Origin: Triparma columacea
Lineage: Eukaryota > Sar > Bolidophyceae > Parmales > Triparmaceae
DNA length: 45,133 nt
Direction: 5' to 3'
Assembly (NCBI GenBank): GCA_030267965.1
Contig: BRYA01000298.1
Span: forward strand, 1 to 45,133
Positions 1 to 10,243 of this stretch are shown one piece after another. The translations under genes and the position numbers were made by a program. Every line of letters begins with the position of its first letter. Position 1 is the first letter of the stretch. Under the pieces are notes generated by a model. The model did no database searches. It was not told the DNA's origin and saw only the letters and a list, made by a program, of their open reading frames with translations.

Positions 1-791
1 TTAAGACGAAAAAATGTAAATTGTATAAAGATGACATGTTGTCCATCGAAAGCCCTCGACAGCACCTAAAATTGACCCTAACCCAAATCACCGTTTCCGG
101 TATCTAACCCTTCCCATGCACTTCAAGTAGCTTACCCAGGTACCTACATCTAGTACCAAATGCACATGCACTCCCGCATCCTCAGCATCAATCTCTCGCG
201 CTAAAAAAACGTGTTACCTACTTCGCACCACTACTATCCTTACCAATGGCGAGCCCAGTTTTATCATCAGATCATTTATTAAATAAGTTTCCTTTGTTGT
301 ATGATATCAACTGATTTTCAACAATGGATTTTTATTGCAAACAACGGTGGGGTAAACAAAAATTATTATTGAGAGACAACCTCGCTTTAAGACACTGTCG
401 ATTCTTTAATTACCGCACGAAACTAAAAACAGTCAAACAAGTAGGGTGAACTCTCTTGAAGCAGCTAGAGCGTCCACAACTCGCGTTTCCCGGGCGTGAA
501 ATTGTTTATGAACTTGCCTTTCTATCCATTGGGGAGGCGCTGCTTCATAACAATACGGCATTTACCTTCAGACCGCACTTCCATTTGGGCATATTGCCAC
601 TAACCCATAATCCTCCTAACGTTCCAGCGGTAAACCTGTTGCTCCCCACCTAGCTCAATGACTAGTGGAAAGCGGGTGCGAAACGAACTCGATCAATCAC
701 AACTCCAACACCTGTTGGCACCGTGTGTGATGCATCGTTCACAAATTCATAAACGCAAAGCATTGCGACGTCCGCCTCGAGATTAGCCATT
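1..791. other. Left-edge stretch, no gene recognised
   Basis: The first 430 bases are AT-rich and hold no open frame of note. The rest is more balanced. A 42-codon ATG frame on the minus strand (662-790) begins two bases after the stop of the neighbouring LRR gene and has no recognisable motif. It could be a tiny gene or chance. The plus-strand frame at 456-653 begins with TTG and looks accidental. The stretch should hold the 3' flank of the LRR gene. Confidence 0.5.
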
Positions 792-2455
792 TTAACCTGC
801 TAGCGAAGAATCGATTGTTGGATCTTTCGTCTCTTCTCCCGTTCCATCTTCTTCGTCTTCGTCGTCGCTCTCCTCCGGCTGTGGGAGGACCGCGAGAACC
901 TTTGCGTATCCGACCCTTTCGTCTGCCTTGAAATTCCCTGCAGTGAATATTCTCTCCTGTAGCTCCTTCAGCACGCCTTCCTCCCCAGCAAAGTGATTGT
1001 TGTTAATATAGCACCTCTCGAGCTTTTCTAACTCCGTGATGCTCTCAGGAATTTCTCCCTCCATCGAGTTGTGGTGGATGCTGAACTCCGTGAGGTTCTT
1101 ACATGCTCCGATATTCGAGGGTAGCTCGCCCTTCACCTTGTTGTAATGGATTGTGAATGCCTGTAGCTTGTCGAGGTCGCAGAAGCTCTCTGGAATGGAC
1201 CCCGTGAGCATGTAGTTGTGCTCCAGATGTATCCTTTTCAACGTCTTGATCTCAAAGATGGTCTCTGGGATGTCCCCGCTCAGCTGGTTATGGCTTATGT
1301 CGAGGTGCTGGAGCATGGTAAACTTGGAGTATGATGCTGGGAGGGGGCCTGAAAGGGCGTTCTTGAAGAGAATCAGGACCCTGAGGTGCCCTAGGATGAC
1401 CTCTTCCTTTCCCTTTGGCGGTATTGGCTGCACGACCGGGAATATTCCCGTCCCAGGCCCTCCGGGTAGGGTCCCTTCGAGGTCGTTCTCGTGTAAGTCG
1501 ATCTTTGCAACCCTCCTCTTCAAACTCTTTATGCCCCACCACGCCTCCTTTCCCTTCCCTCCCCAGAACCATTTATCTGGCGCGACACAATCGTCCTTCG
1601 CGATGGGAGGACCATGTTGAGGGCTTCCCGATCCGTGTTGAGGGCTTCCCATACCGTGTTGGGGGCTTCCCATTCCGTCCGGCCCTCCCCCCTTCAACGG
1701 GGAGTCTGGAATGGTTATTTCCGGCTTGCCCCCCCCAACAGTTCCCACCAAGCCCTCCTCGCCTGGGAGTACTATCGACCCTTCCCCCTCAAGCATGCTG
1801 GGATCGCCGAGGGAGCTGATGCTCGGGTGCATGGTAATGCCACCCTCCCCGCCCTCCTCCGTCACGAGGCTGTCCGTCACGAGGCTATCAGTCTCCTCCG
1901 TGGAATCGCCTTCCTCGCCCCCCTTCGTTTCTCCTTCTGCGTCCTCTCCGTTGTTGAAATCGATGTCTCCGGCCTTAGCCCTACTTGACGACGTGAACAT
2001 GGTCTTCCTGAAAATGTCCGCTCTTCCCCTCCTTCTAAAGTTCTTCCCATCCCCGTCCACCATTTCCCCCTCATCCTCGCTGTCACTTGGCACGAAGTCT
2101 TCATCGAAGTAGCTGCAGTAATGCCATGACTCCCCGTCGCAGAATTTGTAGAATTGCCTCAATTGCGCGGCCTCTACGCGCTCCAGGAAGCGGTCAAATT
2201 GCTCCTTTTCCAAAGCATCTTTCTCCTTCCTCTCCTTCTCCTTCTTTGCGGCGGCTTTCTTCTGGTATTGTGTTTGGTAAACCACTGCGAGGGTGGGAGG
2301 AGGTGACGTGGGGGGGGGAAGGGGGAAGGAAGGAAAGGTTAGCTTAGCGACGTAATCTACCGCGTCCTTTTCTCACGCTGCGACCTTCTTCCGCGCGACC
2401 TCTCCTCTACCCTCCCCTCCTCTCCCCACCCCCCCACCCCCACCCCTCCATGCAT
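792..2455 (-). CDS. Leucine-rich repeat protein with acidic, low-complexity N-terminal half
   Basis: Model of about 523 residues: exon 1 2455-2377, exon 2 2284-792. The long frame that opens at 2285 starts with GTG, and directly there lies a very good acceptor (long C/T tract, then CCCTCGCAG), so an upstream exon is needed. An ATG at 2455 with a GTGAGAAAAG donor restores the frame, but this G-rich exon is uncertain. After a Lys/Glu-rich coil come acidic stretches, two copies of TDSLV and three copies of a GSPQHG heptad. A Trp-rich segment (KWFWGGKGKEAWW) then leads into about five plant-type LRRs with LSGxIP or LTGSIPE motifs, and an acidic tail. LRRs bind proteins; the partner is unknown. 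There is no signal peptide or membrane segment, so it is probably cytosolic or nuclear. It shares a 316-base upstream region with the divergent CxxC gene. Confidence 0.75.
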
Positions 2456-2771
2456 CCCATCCCCACTTTGCAGCCTTTCCCTTTCGTCTCTCCCTCTCAC
2501 ATCCCCCCGTCAACAATAACCACGCCTTTCCCGCGCCACCCATCCTTCCCTACTCACTTGGCCCCCAAAAAGTTCTCCAACCCTCGGGAAACCTGCTACT
2601 CCTCTCCCTTTGTGCTATCTCCAAAGGTGAGTTCAAAGAAATCCTGGGGCGGCAGGGGTTGCGTTCGGAGTTGATGCCACTTGGGCTCGCTCTCTATCCT
2701 TCTTCTCGTTTTTGTGCACTTCAAATTAAATTAACAATTTCCATTTCTCAAAAAACAAATTTCAATTTGCC
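2456..2771. promoter_or_regulatory. Shared upstream region of divergent LRR and CxxC genes
   Basis: A 316-base gap lies between two start codons that face away from each other. It is pyrimidine-rich on the plus strand near 2460-2600 and AT-rich just before 2772. No TATA box stands out. It presumably holds both 5' untranslated regions and a bidirectional promoter (inference). Confidence 0.4.
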
Positions 2772-3628
2772 ATGTCTGGCTTTTCGCAACCTATGCCGTC
2801 ATCAATTTCAGATGACGTCCGTGAGGCCGGAGCGTCCATAGGTATTGACGTTGATAAATTGCGCAAGAAGTACTTGACAACAAAGTTAACAGCAAACCTG
2901 GCAGCCGGAGGAAGCGAGGACCAGTTGAAAGTGAAGCAGCAGCTTGAAGATGCGGCCAGGATGAGAGCCCTTGAGGCAAACGCGGATGTAGATTCTACTG
3001 TGACGTCGGATCAGGCTGACGAGAAGAAGGTGAGACTCTCAATGAGATCCTCCCTGCTGTTCAACCCTTCCTGCCCTCCCCCCCCCTAACCCAACGCTCT
3101 TCAATACAAGGAGGGTATTAAGAAGCGATTGGACAGATTGGTTGTTTGCTCTCGTTGCAATGGCCAGGGTATTGTGAAGGAGCACTACAACTATCAGGTA
3201 AAGGACAAGAACTGTGACGAGTGTGAGGCTGAGGTAAGCGGTGCGCAGAGTACGCAGAAAACTGCGGTGTACATTTATCGTCTCGAGCGCTCTAACCTGG
3301 TCCTTTTATCGCCATCAAATGATACAGGGAATCCTTTACAAGGTGAGATGGAGATGAGCAAGAATAATTCTCAGCCCACACATCATGTGATGCCCTTCCC
3401 TTCTCCCTCGCCCCGCCTTTGTCTCACCGACCTCCACACTTCCCCCAGGACCCGGAAACCGGCAAGCTCCTCAAGCATAGCGAAGCGCCTCCCGTGGACC
3501 CCAGCGCTTACTCGATCGACAAGGATCAGCTCGAGATGAAGGCAAGGGAGCTTGCAGAGACCACAGGACTGTCATCGTCGGATGGAATGAAGGAGGCTGA
3601 CCTTGACATTCCCCCCGCGCTCATGTGA
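2772..3628 (+). CDS. Small zinc-ribbon-like protein with paired CxxC motifs (half DnaJ-type finger)
   Basis: Model of 191 residues in four exons: 2772-3029, 3111-3233, 3328-3342 and 3449-3628, all joined in phase 0. The third exon is only 15 bases long. Residues 1-90 are helical and charged. The middle carries CSRCNGQG and, about 20 residues later, CDECEAEG, whose last glycine comes from the micro-exon. The spacing resembles one half of the DnaJ cysteine-rich zinc domain (CxxCxGxG repeats), so a zinc-binding module in protein folding or assembly is plausible. No J domain is present. The C-terminus is polar and acidic. The gene is divergent from the LRR gene and ends 97 bases from the converging IFT70 gene. 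The precise family is not recognised. Confidence 0.75.
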
Positions 3629-3725
3629 GCACCTGAGGGGAGGAGCTAAATAAGGAGCGTGTCGTATATTTGTAATGCTGAAATATCAATTTTTTGCCCA
3701 TTTTTTGCAACGGTGACGTAAATGT

Positions 3726-6073
3726 TTAGTTAGTGAGGGTCATGAAAAGCTTCTTAAGCTGCCTACTCTCAAAGCAAACATTTCTAGTGGACGAGTCCAT
3801 AGGTGGGTTGCCGTTGGGGTCGACTTCGGTGTCTATAATCGTGCTAACGTTTGCCCCGTGAGCCGCGGTTGAGTCTAGGAAGTTAAGAATATCGTGCAGG
3901 GTGGCGTCCTTGAGAACCAGCATCTGCTTTGCCATGGCTTCAGCCAGTGCCAGGAAGCACCTCTTGCTGTAGTACCACGTGTCGGGACCGAGCTTCCTCT
4001 CGTATGGCTCCAGGCTCTTGCAGACCCTACTGATGCCAAACTCAAAGTTACCTTTGGCGCAGTACAACGTTCCAATAACGAGGTTGACGATGCAGAGGTG
4101 GAAGAACTGTTTATCGGGGTCGTTGTAAGCCATCCTGTCCTCCTCCTTTTCGATCTTCCTCATGAGTTCCTGGGGTGGGGGGGGGGGGGAATAGGGGGGG
4201 AGGGAGGTTAGATTTTAGAACAAGAGAGTTGGGGTGCGCGTTGCCGCGCTCCTACTCTCAATCTCACCTCCGCGTCCTCGTTCTGGCTGGTCATGATGTA
4301 GGCCACGCACAGGTTGGCCAGCACCGCCGCTGGGACGTCAAGGATGTTCTCTGCCTTCTTGACGATCGGATCGTAGTACCTGATGGCATCCTTGTACTTG
4401 GTCTCCTGCATGAAGAAGACGTGGGCGACGTTCAGGCGCCACGTGTCGTTCTCGACGCAGAACTCTGCGGACTGCCGGAAGAGGGATTCAACCATGGGGT
4501 AGTTCTCCCTGTCCCAGTAGACGCGGGCCTGGGCCATGAGCACCGGCATGTAAGCTTTCACGGCTTCGTCGAATTCAGTGAGGCCGTTCTTGATGTCCTC
4601 GGTCGCCCTGGCAATTTTGCTGTCGTTTATGGATTTGGTGAGCTTCCTTAGCTGGACGATGTGCTTCTCGGTGAGCTCGTCGTACTTTCTGTAGGCCTCT
4701 TCGGGGCTGGTGACGACCATTATGGTCGCCTCGAGGTATTCGTAGAGCTCCTGGGTAAGGAACTTGAAGGTAAGGTGGCTGTAAGAGGGGGGGAGGGGAG
4801 GGTTAGTTCAACGAACTTCTGCCATTGTTTGTGCATCATTCTGCGCGTCCATCTCACCTGTTCTCCGCCAGTATGTCCGCCGCGAAGTCGTAGTGCCCGT
4901 ACTTGCAGTGCAGGAGCAGCAGGTTCCCGAAGGTCTCCGGTGGGAAGGGTGGGTTGCTGAGCAGGTAGTTGAGCTTCCTGAACCCAGCAGTTGCCTCGGT
5001 GGTCATGTTCATTAGGCCGACGTTGTGGAGGGTTACGGGGTCGAGCTCCTCCTCGCTCCGAGGCGGCATGTCGCTGAGGGCCTCCTTGGCGGCGTCGAGC
5101 TGGTTCGCGTCGTACTCAATGGCCGCCTTGAGGTTGAAGGCCTCAATGAGCTGCGTCTCTTGGAGCAGCTGACTATTGCCGACGCTCCTGACGTCTATGC
5201 CATCTGTGTTGCTGCCCACGCTGAGCTCAGGGTGCTCCCGCACCCCCCTCTCGATGATGACGTGGATCCTCTTCAAAGCCTGGGCGTTCTCCTTGAGCTT
5301 GTAGTGGCAGAGGGCAACGTTGTACTCGAGGTCGGCTTGGTAGCCGAGGGTATTGAGGGCGTCGAGGTACCGGTTCTTAGCGTCCTCGTATTGGCCTTCC
5401 TTGTAGGCGATTGCGGCCGAGGCAATTATCGTCTCTGGGTCGTCTGGGAGGCAGCCGTCGAGGAGGGACTTGCATGCGCTAAGTTCGTCCTGCTCGTACT
5501 TAATGGCAGCCTGCAGCATCGTTATCCTCTGTTGGTTCTGCTGGCTGTCCACCTTGACAGCGCTCCTCGTCGCCTCCGGGTACATGCCCGCCTTGAACAG
5601 GCTCTGAGCATAGTATATTTTGTACTCCTCCACAGAGGGACAAATCTTTATGAGGGACTCGTAGGTGGTGACGGCGCGCTTGAAGTCGGACATATGGTAG
5701 TAGCAATAACCGAGAAGGGAGAGGGCGGCGCGGGAACGGGGGAAGTTCTGAAGCTCGAACTGCAGTGGCGGTGGAGGAGGGGGGGCAGGGGGGGGGGGGT
5801 CAGAGGGGGATTGGGGAGAGGACGGGCCAGCTCGAAGAGTGGCTCGGGGGGGAGGTATCCAGATATAGTGAATCAGTCCCATTTGTGTCTCGTTACCTAT
5901 CCCCCCAACCCTGTAAGCCGTGTCCAAGCCATCCCTCGTGCCAACAGTCTGAGTGAATTTAAAATTTCACTCCAAAACTAACTCACATCAAGTATTTTTA
6001 CGGCCTCCACGTAATCACCATCCTTTATGAGTCCGTAGACACTCGCGGTATACTGGTTGTTCCCGGAGTTCAT
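3726..6073 (-). CDS. IFT70: Intraflagellar transport protein IFT70 (TTC30 / DYF-1 / fleer)
   Basis: Model of 647 residues in four exons: 6073-5987, 5759-4858, 4778-4268 and 4169-3726. This TPR protein belongs to the IFT-B complex that carries cargo along the axoneme; in animals it is linked to tubulin polyglutamylation in cilia (family knowledge). Recognition is by near-identical blocks to animal TTC30 as recalled: SRAALSLLGYCYYHM, a DVRSVGN block, DMPPRSEEELDPVTLHN, FPPETFGNLLLLHCKYG, VLMAQARVYWDRENYPMVE, VLANLCVAYIMTSQNEDAE and LCIVNLVIGTLYCAKGN. Length matches the family (about 660 residues). Exon joins fall inside conserved blocks and restore them exactly, for example AEN-SHLTFKFL. The gene is divergent from the ankyrin gene (164-base gap). 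Its presence implies that the organism makes flagella at some stage. Confidence 0.95.
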
Positions 6074-6237
6074 GTTTGGAAAGGAAAATTTCCAAATTTC
6101 AATCTGCTGCTGGGGATTGAGAGAAGATTTCAGTTGGGAGAATTTACGTAGCAAAACGTTAGCTCGTTGACTGCTGCATCGGTTCCTCCGCTTGTACCTC
6201 TACAACTCCTAGACTCGCCACCTCCTCCTCTCCCTCA

Positions 6238-7770
6238 ATGTCATCCCAATCCCCCCGTTTCCTTGCCCTCCTGGCTTCCTTCTCAGCCCATCCCTCCCCC
6301 CCCCTCCCCACTACCGTCCTCAACGTCCCCCTCCTTTTCTACATCTGTTACAACGGCCACCTCGATCTCCTTCAAAAGCTCCGCGCCCTCTGCTACTTGG
6401 ACAGGGACGTTGGGGAGGGGAACGAGGGGGGTATGAAGCTCCCTGGTGCCACTCCACTTTGGGCGGCCTTGTCGAGGGGTCACTTGGAGTGTGCCAAGGT
6501 GATCGTTGAGGATCTGGGCGGCGTTGAGGGGGGGAGGTTGGAGGATGGTATAATGGGGAAAGGGAGGAGGAAGGAGGGGTGGGGGACGGAGGAGGGGGTG
6601 CCTAGCCCGCTTATCATAGCGAGCCAAGATGGACATGCCGCAACGGTGGCTTACATGATTTCCCTCCTCCCCCACCTCTCCCCCTCGTTCGTTGACCTCA
6701 CCCTCCCCGGCGGTGAGACTGCGTTGTTCAAGGCTGCCCAAAATGGCAGGCTTGATGTTTGCAAGCTGCTGATTGAGGGAGGGGCGAAGGTTGGGGTTGG
6801 GGCGAAAAGCGGACTTGACGAGGTTGCGATTGCGGGAAGTATGGGTTGGGGGGAGGTAGTAATGGAGCTATTGAGGGTGGGGGGGATGGGGGGTGGTGAG
6901 GGGGGCGGCAACAACAACGCCGCGTTCAAGGTAGCCGTGCTGTACTGCCTCCGCGGTCTGTCTCCCTCCTGGTTTGTAGCAGTCGTAAAACACGTTGGAG
7001 TAGATCGAATACGAGAGGCGCTGTTGGAGGGAGGTACTGAGGGCCTTATTTACCTTATTAGTAGCAAGAGGTTAAAGGAGGCAGAGATATGCAAGAGTAT
7101 CATAACGTACTACAACATACTCATAGGGCGAGGCGTAGGGGAGGATGAACAAGGAGTGGACGGGCAAGAGGTGGATGCCGAAGTCACGCCTACCTCTGTC
7201 GATCCCTCCACCGTCGCCAGCATCCGCACCTTGAATGTCGGCGGGTTCTGGGGCTCGACGTCCCCCCTAATCCTGGCGGCCTCCTCCTCCCTCCCCCTAG
7301 TGGTTGAGACGTTGCTCCCGCTCACAAACTCTGAGGATGTCAACAAGCTCTCACCAGCTACTGGGAAGAACGCCCTTCACGTAGCTCTAGATTCACAGCT
7401 GCCCCTCGTCGCCCAAGCCCTCCTCACCGGTCCTCCCCCCGGTACAGTCGACGTAAACCTCCCCACCTCCCAAGGCGTTTCACCCCTCCACCTCTGCGCC
7501 CTCTGGGGTTCCAAGGACACGTGTACCCTCCTGCTGGAACGTGGGGCGGACGTTCACAGGAAGGCCGGGGTGAAAGTGGCTGGTAAGGTAAGGCAGGTAA
7601 CGCCTAGGGGGGTGGCGAACGCGCTGGATAACGGGTGCGTGGGGATGCTTATGGAGGCCAGCAAGAGGGAGGTGGGGATGAGGAGGGGGGTGGACAAACC
7701 GGAGTGGGCGAAGAAGTACGAGGGGGATCTACCAGGACCTCCGGAACCGCCGGCAATGGGGTCTAAGTAA
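6238..7770 (+). CDS. Ankyrin-repeat protein
   Basis: Single-exon model of 510 residues from the ATG at 6238. About seven ankyrin-like repeats are visible: early ones around LLFYICYNGHLDLLQKL and ATPLWAALSRGHLECAKV, a third around PLIIASQDGHAATVAYM, a strong one around ETALFKAAQNGRLDVCKLL, and a C-terminal group ending in SPLHLCALWGSKDTCTLLL. Glycine-rich low-complexity linkers (GGVEGGRLEDG, GGMGGGEGGG) interrupt the array. Ankyrin repeats mediate protein-protein contacts; there is no catalytic domain, signal peptide or membrane segment. An upstream exon is possible but not required. The gene ends 46 bases from the converging nucleotidyltransferase gene. Function beyond scaffolding cannot be assigned. 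Confidence 0.8.
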   Translation: MSSQSPRFLALLASFSAHPSPPLPTTVLNVPLLFYICYNGHLDLLQKLRALCYLDRDVGEGNEGGMKLPGATPLWAALSRGHLECAKVIVEDLGGVEGGRLEDGIMGKGRRKEGWGTEEGVPSPLIIASQDGHAATVAYMISLLPHLSPSFVDLTLPGGETALFKAAQNGRLDVCKLLIEGGAKVGVGAKSGLDEVAIAGSMGWGEVVMELLRVGGMGGGEGGGNNNAAFKVAVLYCLRGLSPSWFVAVVKHVGVDRIREALLEGGTEGLIYLISSKRLKEAEICKSIITYYNILIGRGVGEDEQGVDGQEVDAEVTPTSVDPSTVASIRTLNVGGFWGSTSPLILAASSSLPLVVETLLPLTNSEDVNKLSPATGKNALHVALDSQLPLVAQALLTGPPPGTVDVNLPTSQGVSPLHLCALWGSKDTCTLLLERGADVHRKAGVKVAGKVRQVTPRGVANALDNGCVGMLMEASKREVGMRRGVDKPEWAKKYEGDLPGPPEPPAMGSK

Positions 7771-7816
7771 TTGTAGGATATTATATATTTTTATTGTGCC
7801 AATTCATTTGTGAATA

Positions 7817-8449
7817 TTAAAGATTTCCTTCATAAGCCTTCTTAACCTCCTTCCACTCCCCCCCCACAAGGCTCTCTAGTTCCCTGTCGTCGCCTCCCCT
7901 TATCGCGGCCCTGACCCTCGTGCTGGACACCCCCCTTAGCGAGGGTTTGCACTCTAGGAATTTGGTGGGGACGGGGAGGCAGAGACCGAGGAGGTAGGGG
8001 TAAAAGGTGTTCTGGAACAAAAGGTGGCGCTCGGCTGGGGGGGAGGGGGGGGGGTGTGTCTGTTAGAATAAATAGTGACGAAGTACCGTTGCTCGGTTTT
8101 CCCCTCCTCCTTGGCTGCTCTCACCTCCCCCGTCCTGCTTCCAAGTTCTAATGCCTCTATACATGACATCTACCCCTTTGCTCTTTGCCCACTTCCAAAT
8201 CAGCCCCTTAACCATAACCGGCTTGACGTTCTTGATGCCCATTCCTTCGAGCTGCCTCTGCAGGAGGAGGACGCGGGAGGAGGGGGAGACTGGGTAGGAC
8301 TTGGAGGGGTTGAAACCTACGATAGCGTAGACGGTAGTGTGGCGGAGGGAAAGGTAGTGGAGGAGGGACAGGTGGCCGGCGTGGGCGGGATTGTAACTGG
8401 AAGGGGGGGGGAGTGCAAAGAGTGTAAGGTGTAAGGTGTGGTGGCTCAT
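7817..8449 (-). CDS. Phosphopantetheine adenylyltransferase-like (CoaD-type) nucleotidyltransferase
   Basis: Model of 180 residues in two exons: 8449-8125 and 8034-7817. The open frame extends three bases upstream, but that codon is TTG; the ATG is at 8449. Nucleotidyltransferase-fold signatures are present: YNPAHAGHL near the N-terminus (HxGH, nucleotide binding) and VSSTRVRAAI near the C-terminus (SSTxxR type). Between them, FNPSKSYPVSPSSRVLLLQ, VKGLIWKWAKSKGVDVM and YRGIRTWKQDG follow bacterial CoaD closely (vNPsK, gLlvdya, vRGlR). PPAT joins ATP to 4'-phosphopantetheine to make dephospho-CoA. The splice join restores RTWKQDGGAERHLLFQNTF. It could be a CoaD relative with another substrate, since the SST motif is more typical of NadD-type enzymes. 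Length fits a single-domain enzyme. Confidence 0.75.
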
Positions 8450-8932
8450 CAAATGTGCTCATCAATTCATCGCTGAAATCTCACCTTCCAGCCAAACATG
8501 CTACACCCGTCCTTTCTTTCTCCCCGTGTGTGTTTGTTGTCCTTTTTGTTGTCCTTTTTGTAGGTATATTGTTCTCATTATTCTCTGCTTTGGCATCGGC
8601 TTCTGCAACCTCCAATGATATTATGAGTTGTGCGCAAATCACGTGTATAATTATTGCTGTAATAATGCTACAGATACTATATACTACGTAATATATCATG
8701 ATACACACAATTACTCTACAAATTGGCTACAAAATGGCCTACAAATGGCCTAATTAGGAGCCCAAAGATTTCAGTGACAAAACAGGATGCATCTCAAATA
8801 AAACAAGTGATTTAACAACAACGAGTTTGAGATATTGTCATCTAGTATCACGATCCAATTGTTTCACTCCTGTCTGACTGTACTTCGAAAAGAGGTAACG
8901 TTCGTGCACTGCTGAGAGTTCCTTATCCGAGA
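8450..8932. other. Intergenic stretch, 483 bases
   Basis: It lies upstream of the CoaD-like gene and downstream of the BspA-like gene, both on the minus strand. It is AT-rich after 8620. Short open frames here are low-complexity and unconvincing. No RNA gene or repeat was recognised. Confidence 0.4.
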
Positions 8933-9712
8933 TTACAGGAACTCCAGAATAACTCTCCACAAAACTTTCGGGATCTTCTCACGTGCCTCAGTTACCCTTA
9001 GCGCGGGGGCTTCAACTCCGTCAGTTCGCTTCCGCTTCCTAGCCGATCTCCTAGGTGGGTTGTCCACGTGATCCCAGGTTCCCTTGAGGCACAGAAGAGC
9101 GTTGACGCGTTCCATGACAGCGACGTTGCGGTGCCACCTGTAGTGGAGGAGGTCCAAGACAGTCGGCATATTTTGATCTGCAGCGGCAGCGATTAGGGCA
9201 GTGCAGTTCGAGAAGCAGTCTACACCGATGGAAACGGCAGGAGATAGAATAAGTTTCGTCAGGGAGGAGCAATGCCTGAAGGCGTTATTGCCAACCGTCG
9301 ATACTGAGTCCGGGATGGTGATGGCCGTGAGGGAGGAGCATTGAAAGAAGGAGTAATCACCAATCGTCGTCACTCTCTCCGGGATGGTGATGGCCGTGAG
9401 GGAGGAGCAATCCTGGAAGGCTCCATTGCCAATCGTCATGACTGAGTCCGAGATTGTGATGGCTGCGAGGGAGGAGCATCCCAAGAAGGTGGAATGGCCA
9501 ATCGACGTCACTCCTTGTGCAAAAGTCACTTCTGTGAGTTCACTATTGTCATCGAAGTTCTCTGTCCCGGAGTATACTGCTGTTTTGGGAAGGGGATAGT
9601 ACCCAGCTGGGACGTCATCGTCACCACCATAGTCATCACTATAGTCATCACCATACTCATCACTATCGTCATCACTATAGTCATCACCATAAGCAAAGTC
9701 TAATTCACTCAT
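8933..9712 (-). CDS. BspA-type (LRR_5) leucine-rich repeat protein with Asp/Tyr-rich N-terminus
   Basis: Single-exon protein of 259 residues from the ATG at 9712. Residues 1-33 are a repetitive acidic segment of DDYSDD-type units. Then come about five 23-residue BspA-like repeats of the pattern TIGxxAFxxCSSLTAITIPDS, typical of the LRR_5 family that is expanded in many protists. The C-terminal part is helical and carries a basic patch (RRSARKRKR) that could be a nuclear localisation signal, ending in a hydrophobic KVLWRVILEFL. There is no signal peptide, so a cell-surface role as in bacterial BspA is unlikely. The repeats are also evident at DNA level as tandem units of about 68 bases. Binding partner unknown. 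Confidence 0.8.
   Translation of the reverse strand: MSELDFAYGDDYSDDDSDEYGDDYSDDYGGDDDVPAGYYPLPKTAVYSGTENFDDNSELTEVTFAQGVTSIGHSTFLGCSSLAAITISDSVMTIGNGAFQDCSSLTAITIPERVTTIGDYSFFQCSSLTAITIPDSVSTVGNNAFRHCSSLTKLILSPAVSIGVDCFSNCTALIAAAADQNMPTVLDLLHYRWHRNVAVMERVNALLCLKGTWDHVDNPPRRSARKRKRTDGVEAPALRVTEAREKIPKVLWRVILEFL
9280..9495 (-). repeat. Tandem LRR-encoding DNA repeat, about 68-69 bases per unit
   Basis: Three to four near-identical units recur in the BspA-like gene. The phrase GGGATGGTGATGGCCGTGAG is at about 9313 and 9381 and, diverged, at about 9450. Each unit encodes one 23-residue LRR, which points to recent unit duplication. Confidence 0.75.
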
Positions 9713-10243
9713 TGTAGGGATGGAGAGGATCTTTTATACCGTCCTTTCGGTAACCTAACCCTAACCGTGTATTTGTTATACAGTCTTGTCGTTAACAGCT
9801 TCAATCCTCAACGAATTCCTACATTATTGACGGGAATCAGGAGGGTTAGTGTGGTGTAATGGACGAAGATCAAGGGAAAGGGATAGTGAGACCCCTCAAG
9901 GATGCATGGCGGTTCTCTGCCCGACAGTAACCCCAATATGATACTAACAGTATCGGAAATATGGCCGAAAGTAGTATTATATCGTCTATGAGACGAAAAA
10001 TCCAAACCCAATGGACACTCAGTCGATTGAAGAGGGGAAATAACTTGAAATTGGACGCGAATAGGAGATAAAAATCGACAATAGGACAGATAACAACAGG
10101 TGAAAGCCTTAACAAGGGTTATAATTGTCATTGTTGTCCGCCTTACCTTAATTTGAAAGCTATATTTATTGCCAAAACCATTCCGACCACCTCAATCCTC
10201 AATCCAAATCCCACATCCCTTTAATCATCCTACGCACAACATA
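9713..10243. other. Divergent intergenic region between BspA-type and ISN1 genes, 531 bases
   Basis: It contains the TATA-like box, a short telomere-like TAACCTAACCCTAACC at about 9751-9766, and a 107-codon minus-strand ATG frame (9808-10131) with a hydrophobic, Cys-rich product that matches nothing recognised. The AT-rich part near 10150-10240 probably holds the ISN1 5' end. Confidence 0.4.
9732..9738 (-). promoter_or_regulatory. TATA-like box upstream of the BspA-type gene
   Basis: On the minus strand TATAAAA lies about 20 bases before the ATG at 9712. The distance would leave a very short 5' untranslated region, so this is only a candidate. Confidence 0.3.

Noticed and set aside
456..653. 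65-codon frame at the left edge
   Set aside because: It begins with TTG, has no domain or repeat and no splice partner in view.
5025..5981. 318-codon open frame antisense to IFT70
   Set aside because: It covers the IFT70 exon on the opposite strand and is rich in Val, Gly and Leu, as expected from reading the GC-rich gene backwards; it also runs across an intron.
9751..9766. Telomere-like TAACCTAACCCTAACC
   Set aside because: Only about two and a half units in the middle of a gene-rich region; far too short for an interstitial telomere array.
9808..10131. 107-codon minus-strand ATG frame between the BspA-type and ISN1 genes
   Set aside because: Hydrophobic and Cys-rich without known motif, lying where two divergent promoters are expected. 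Not excluded, but unsupported.
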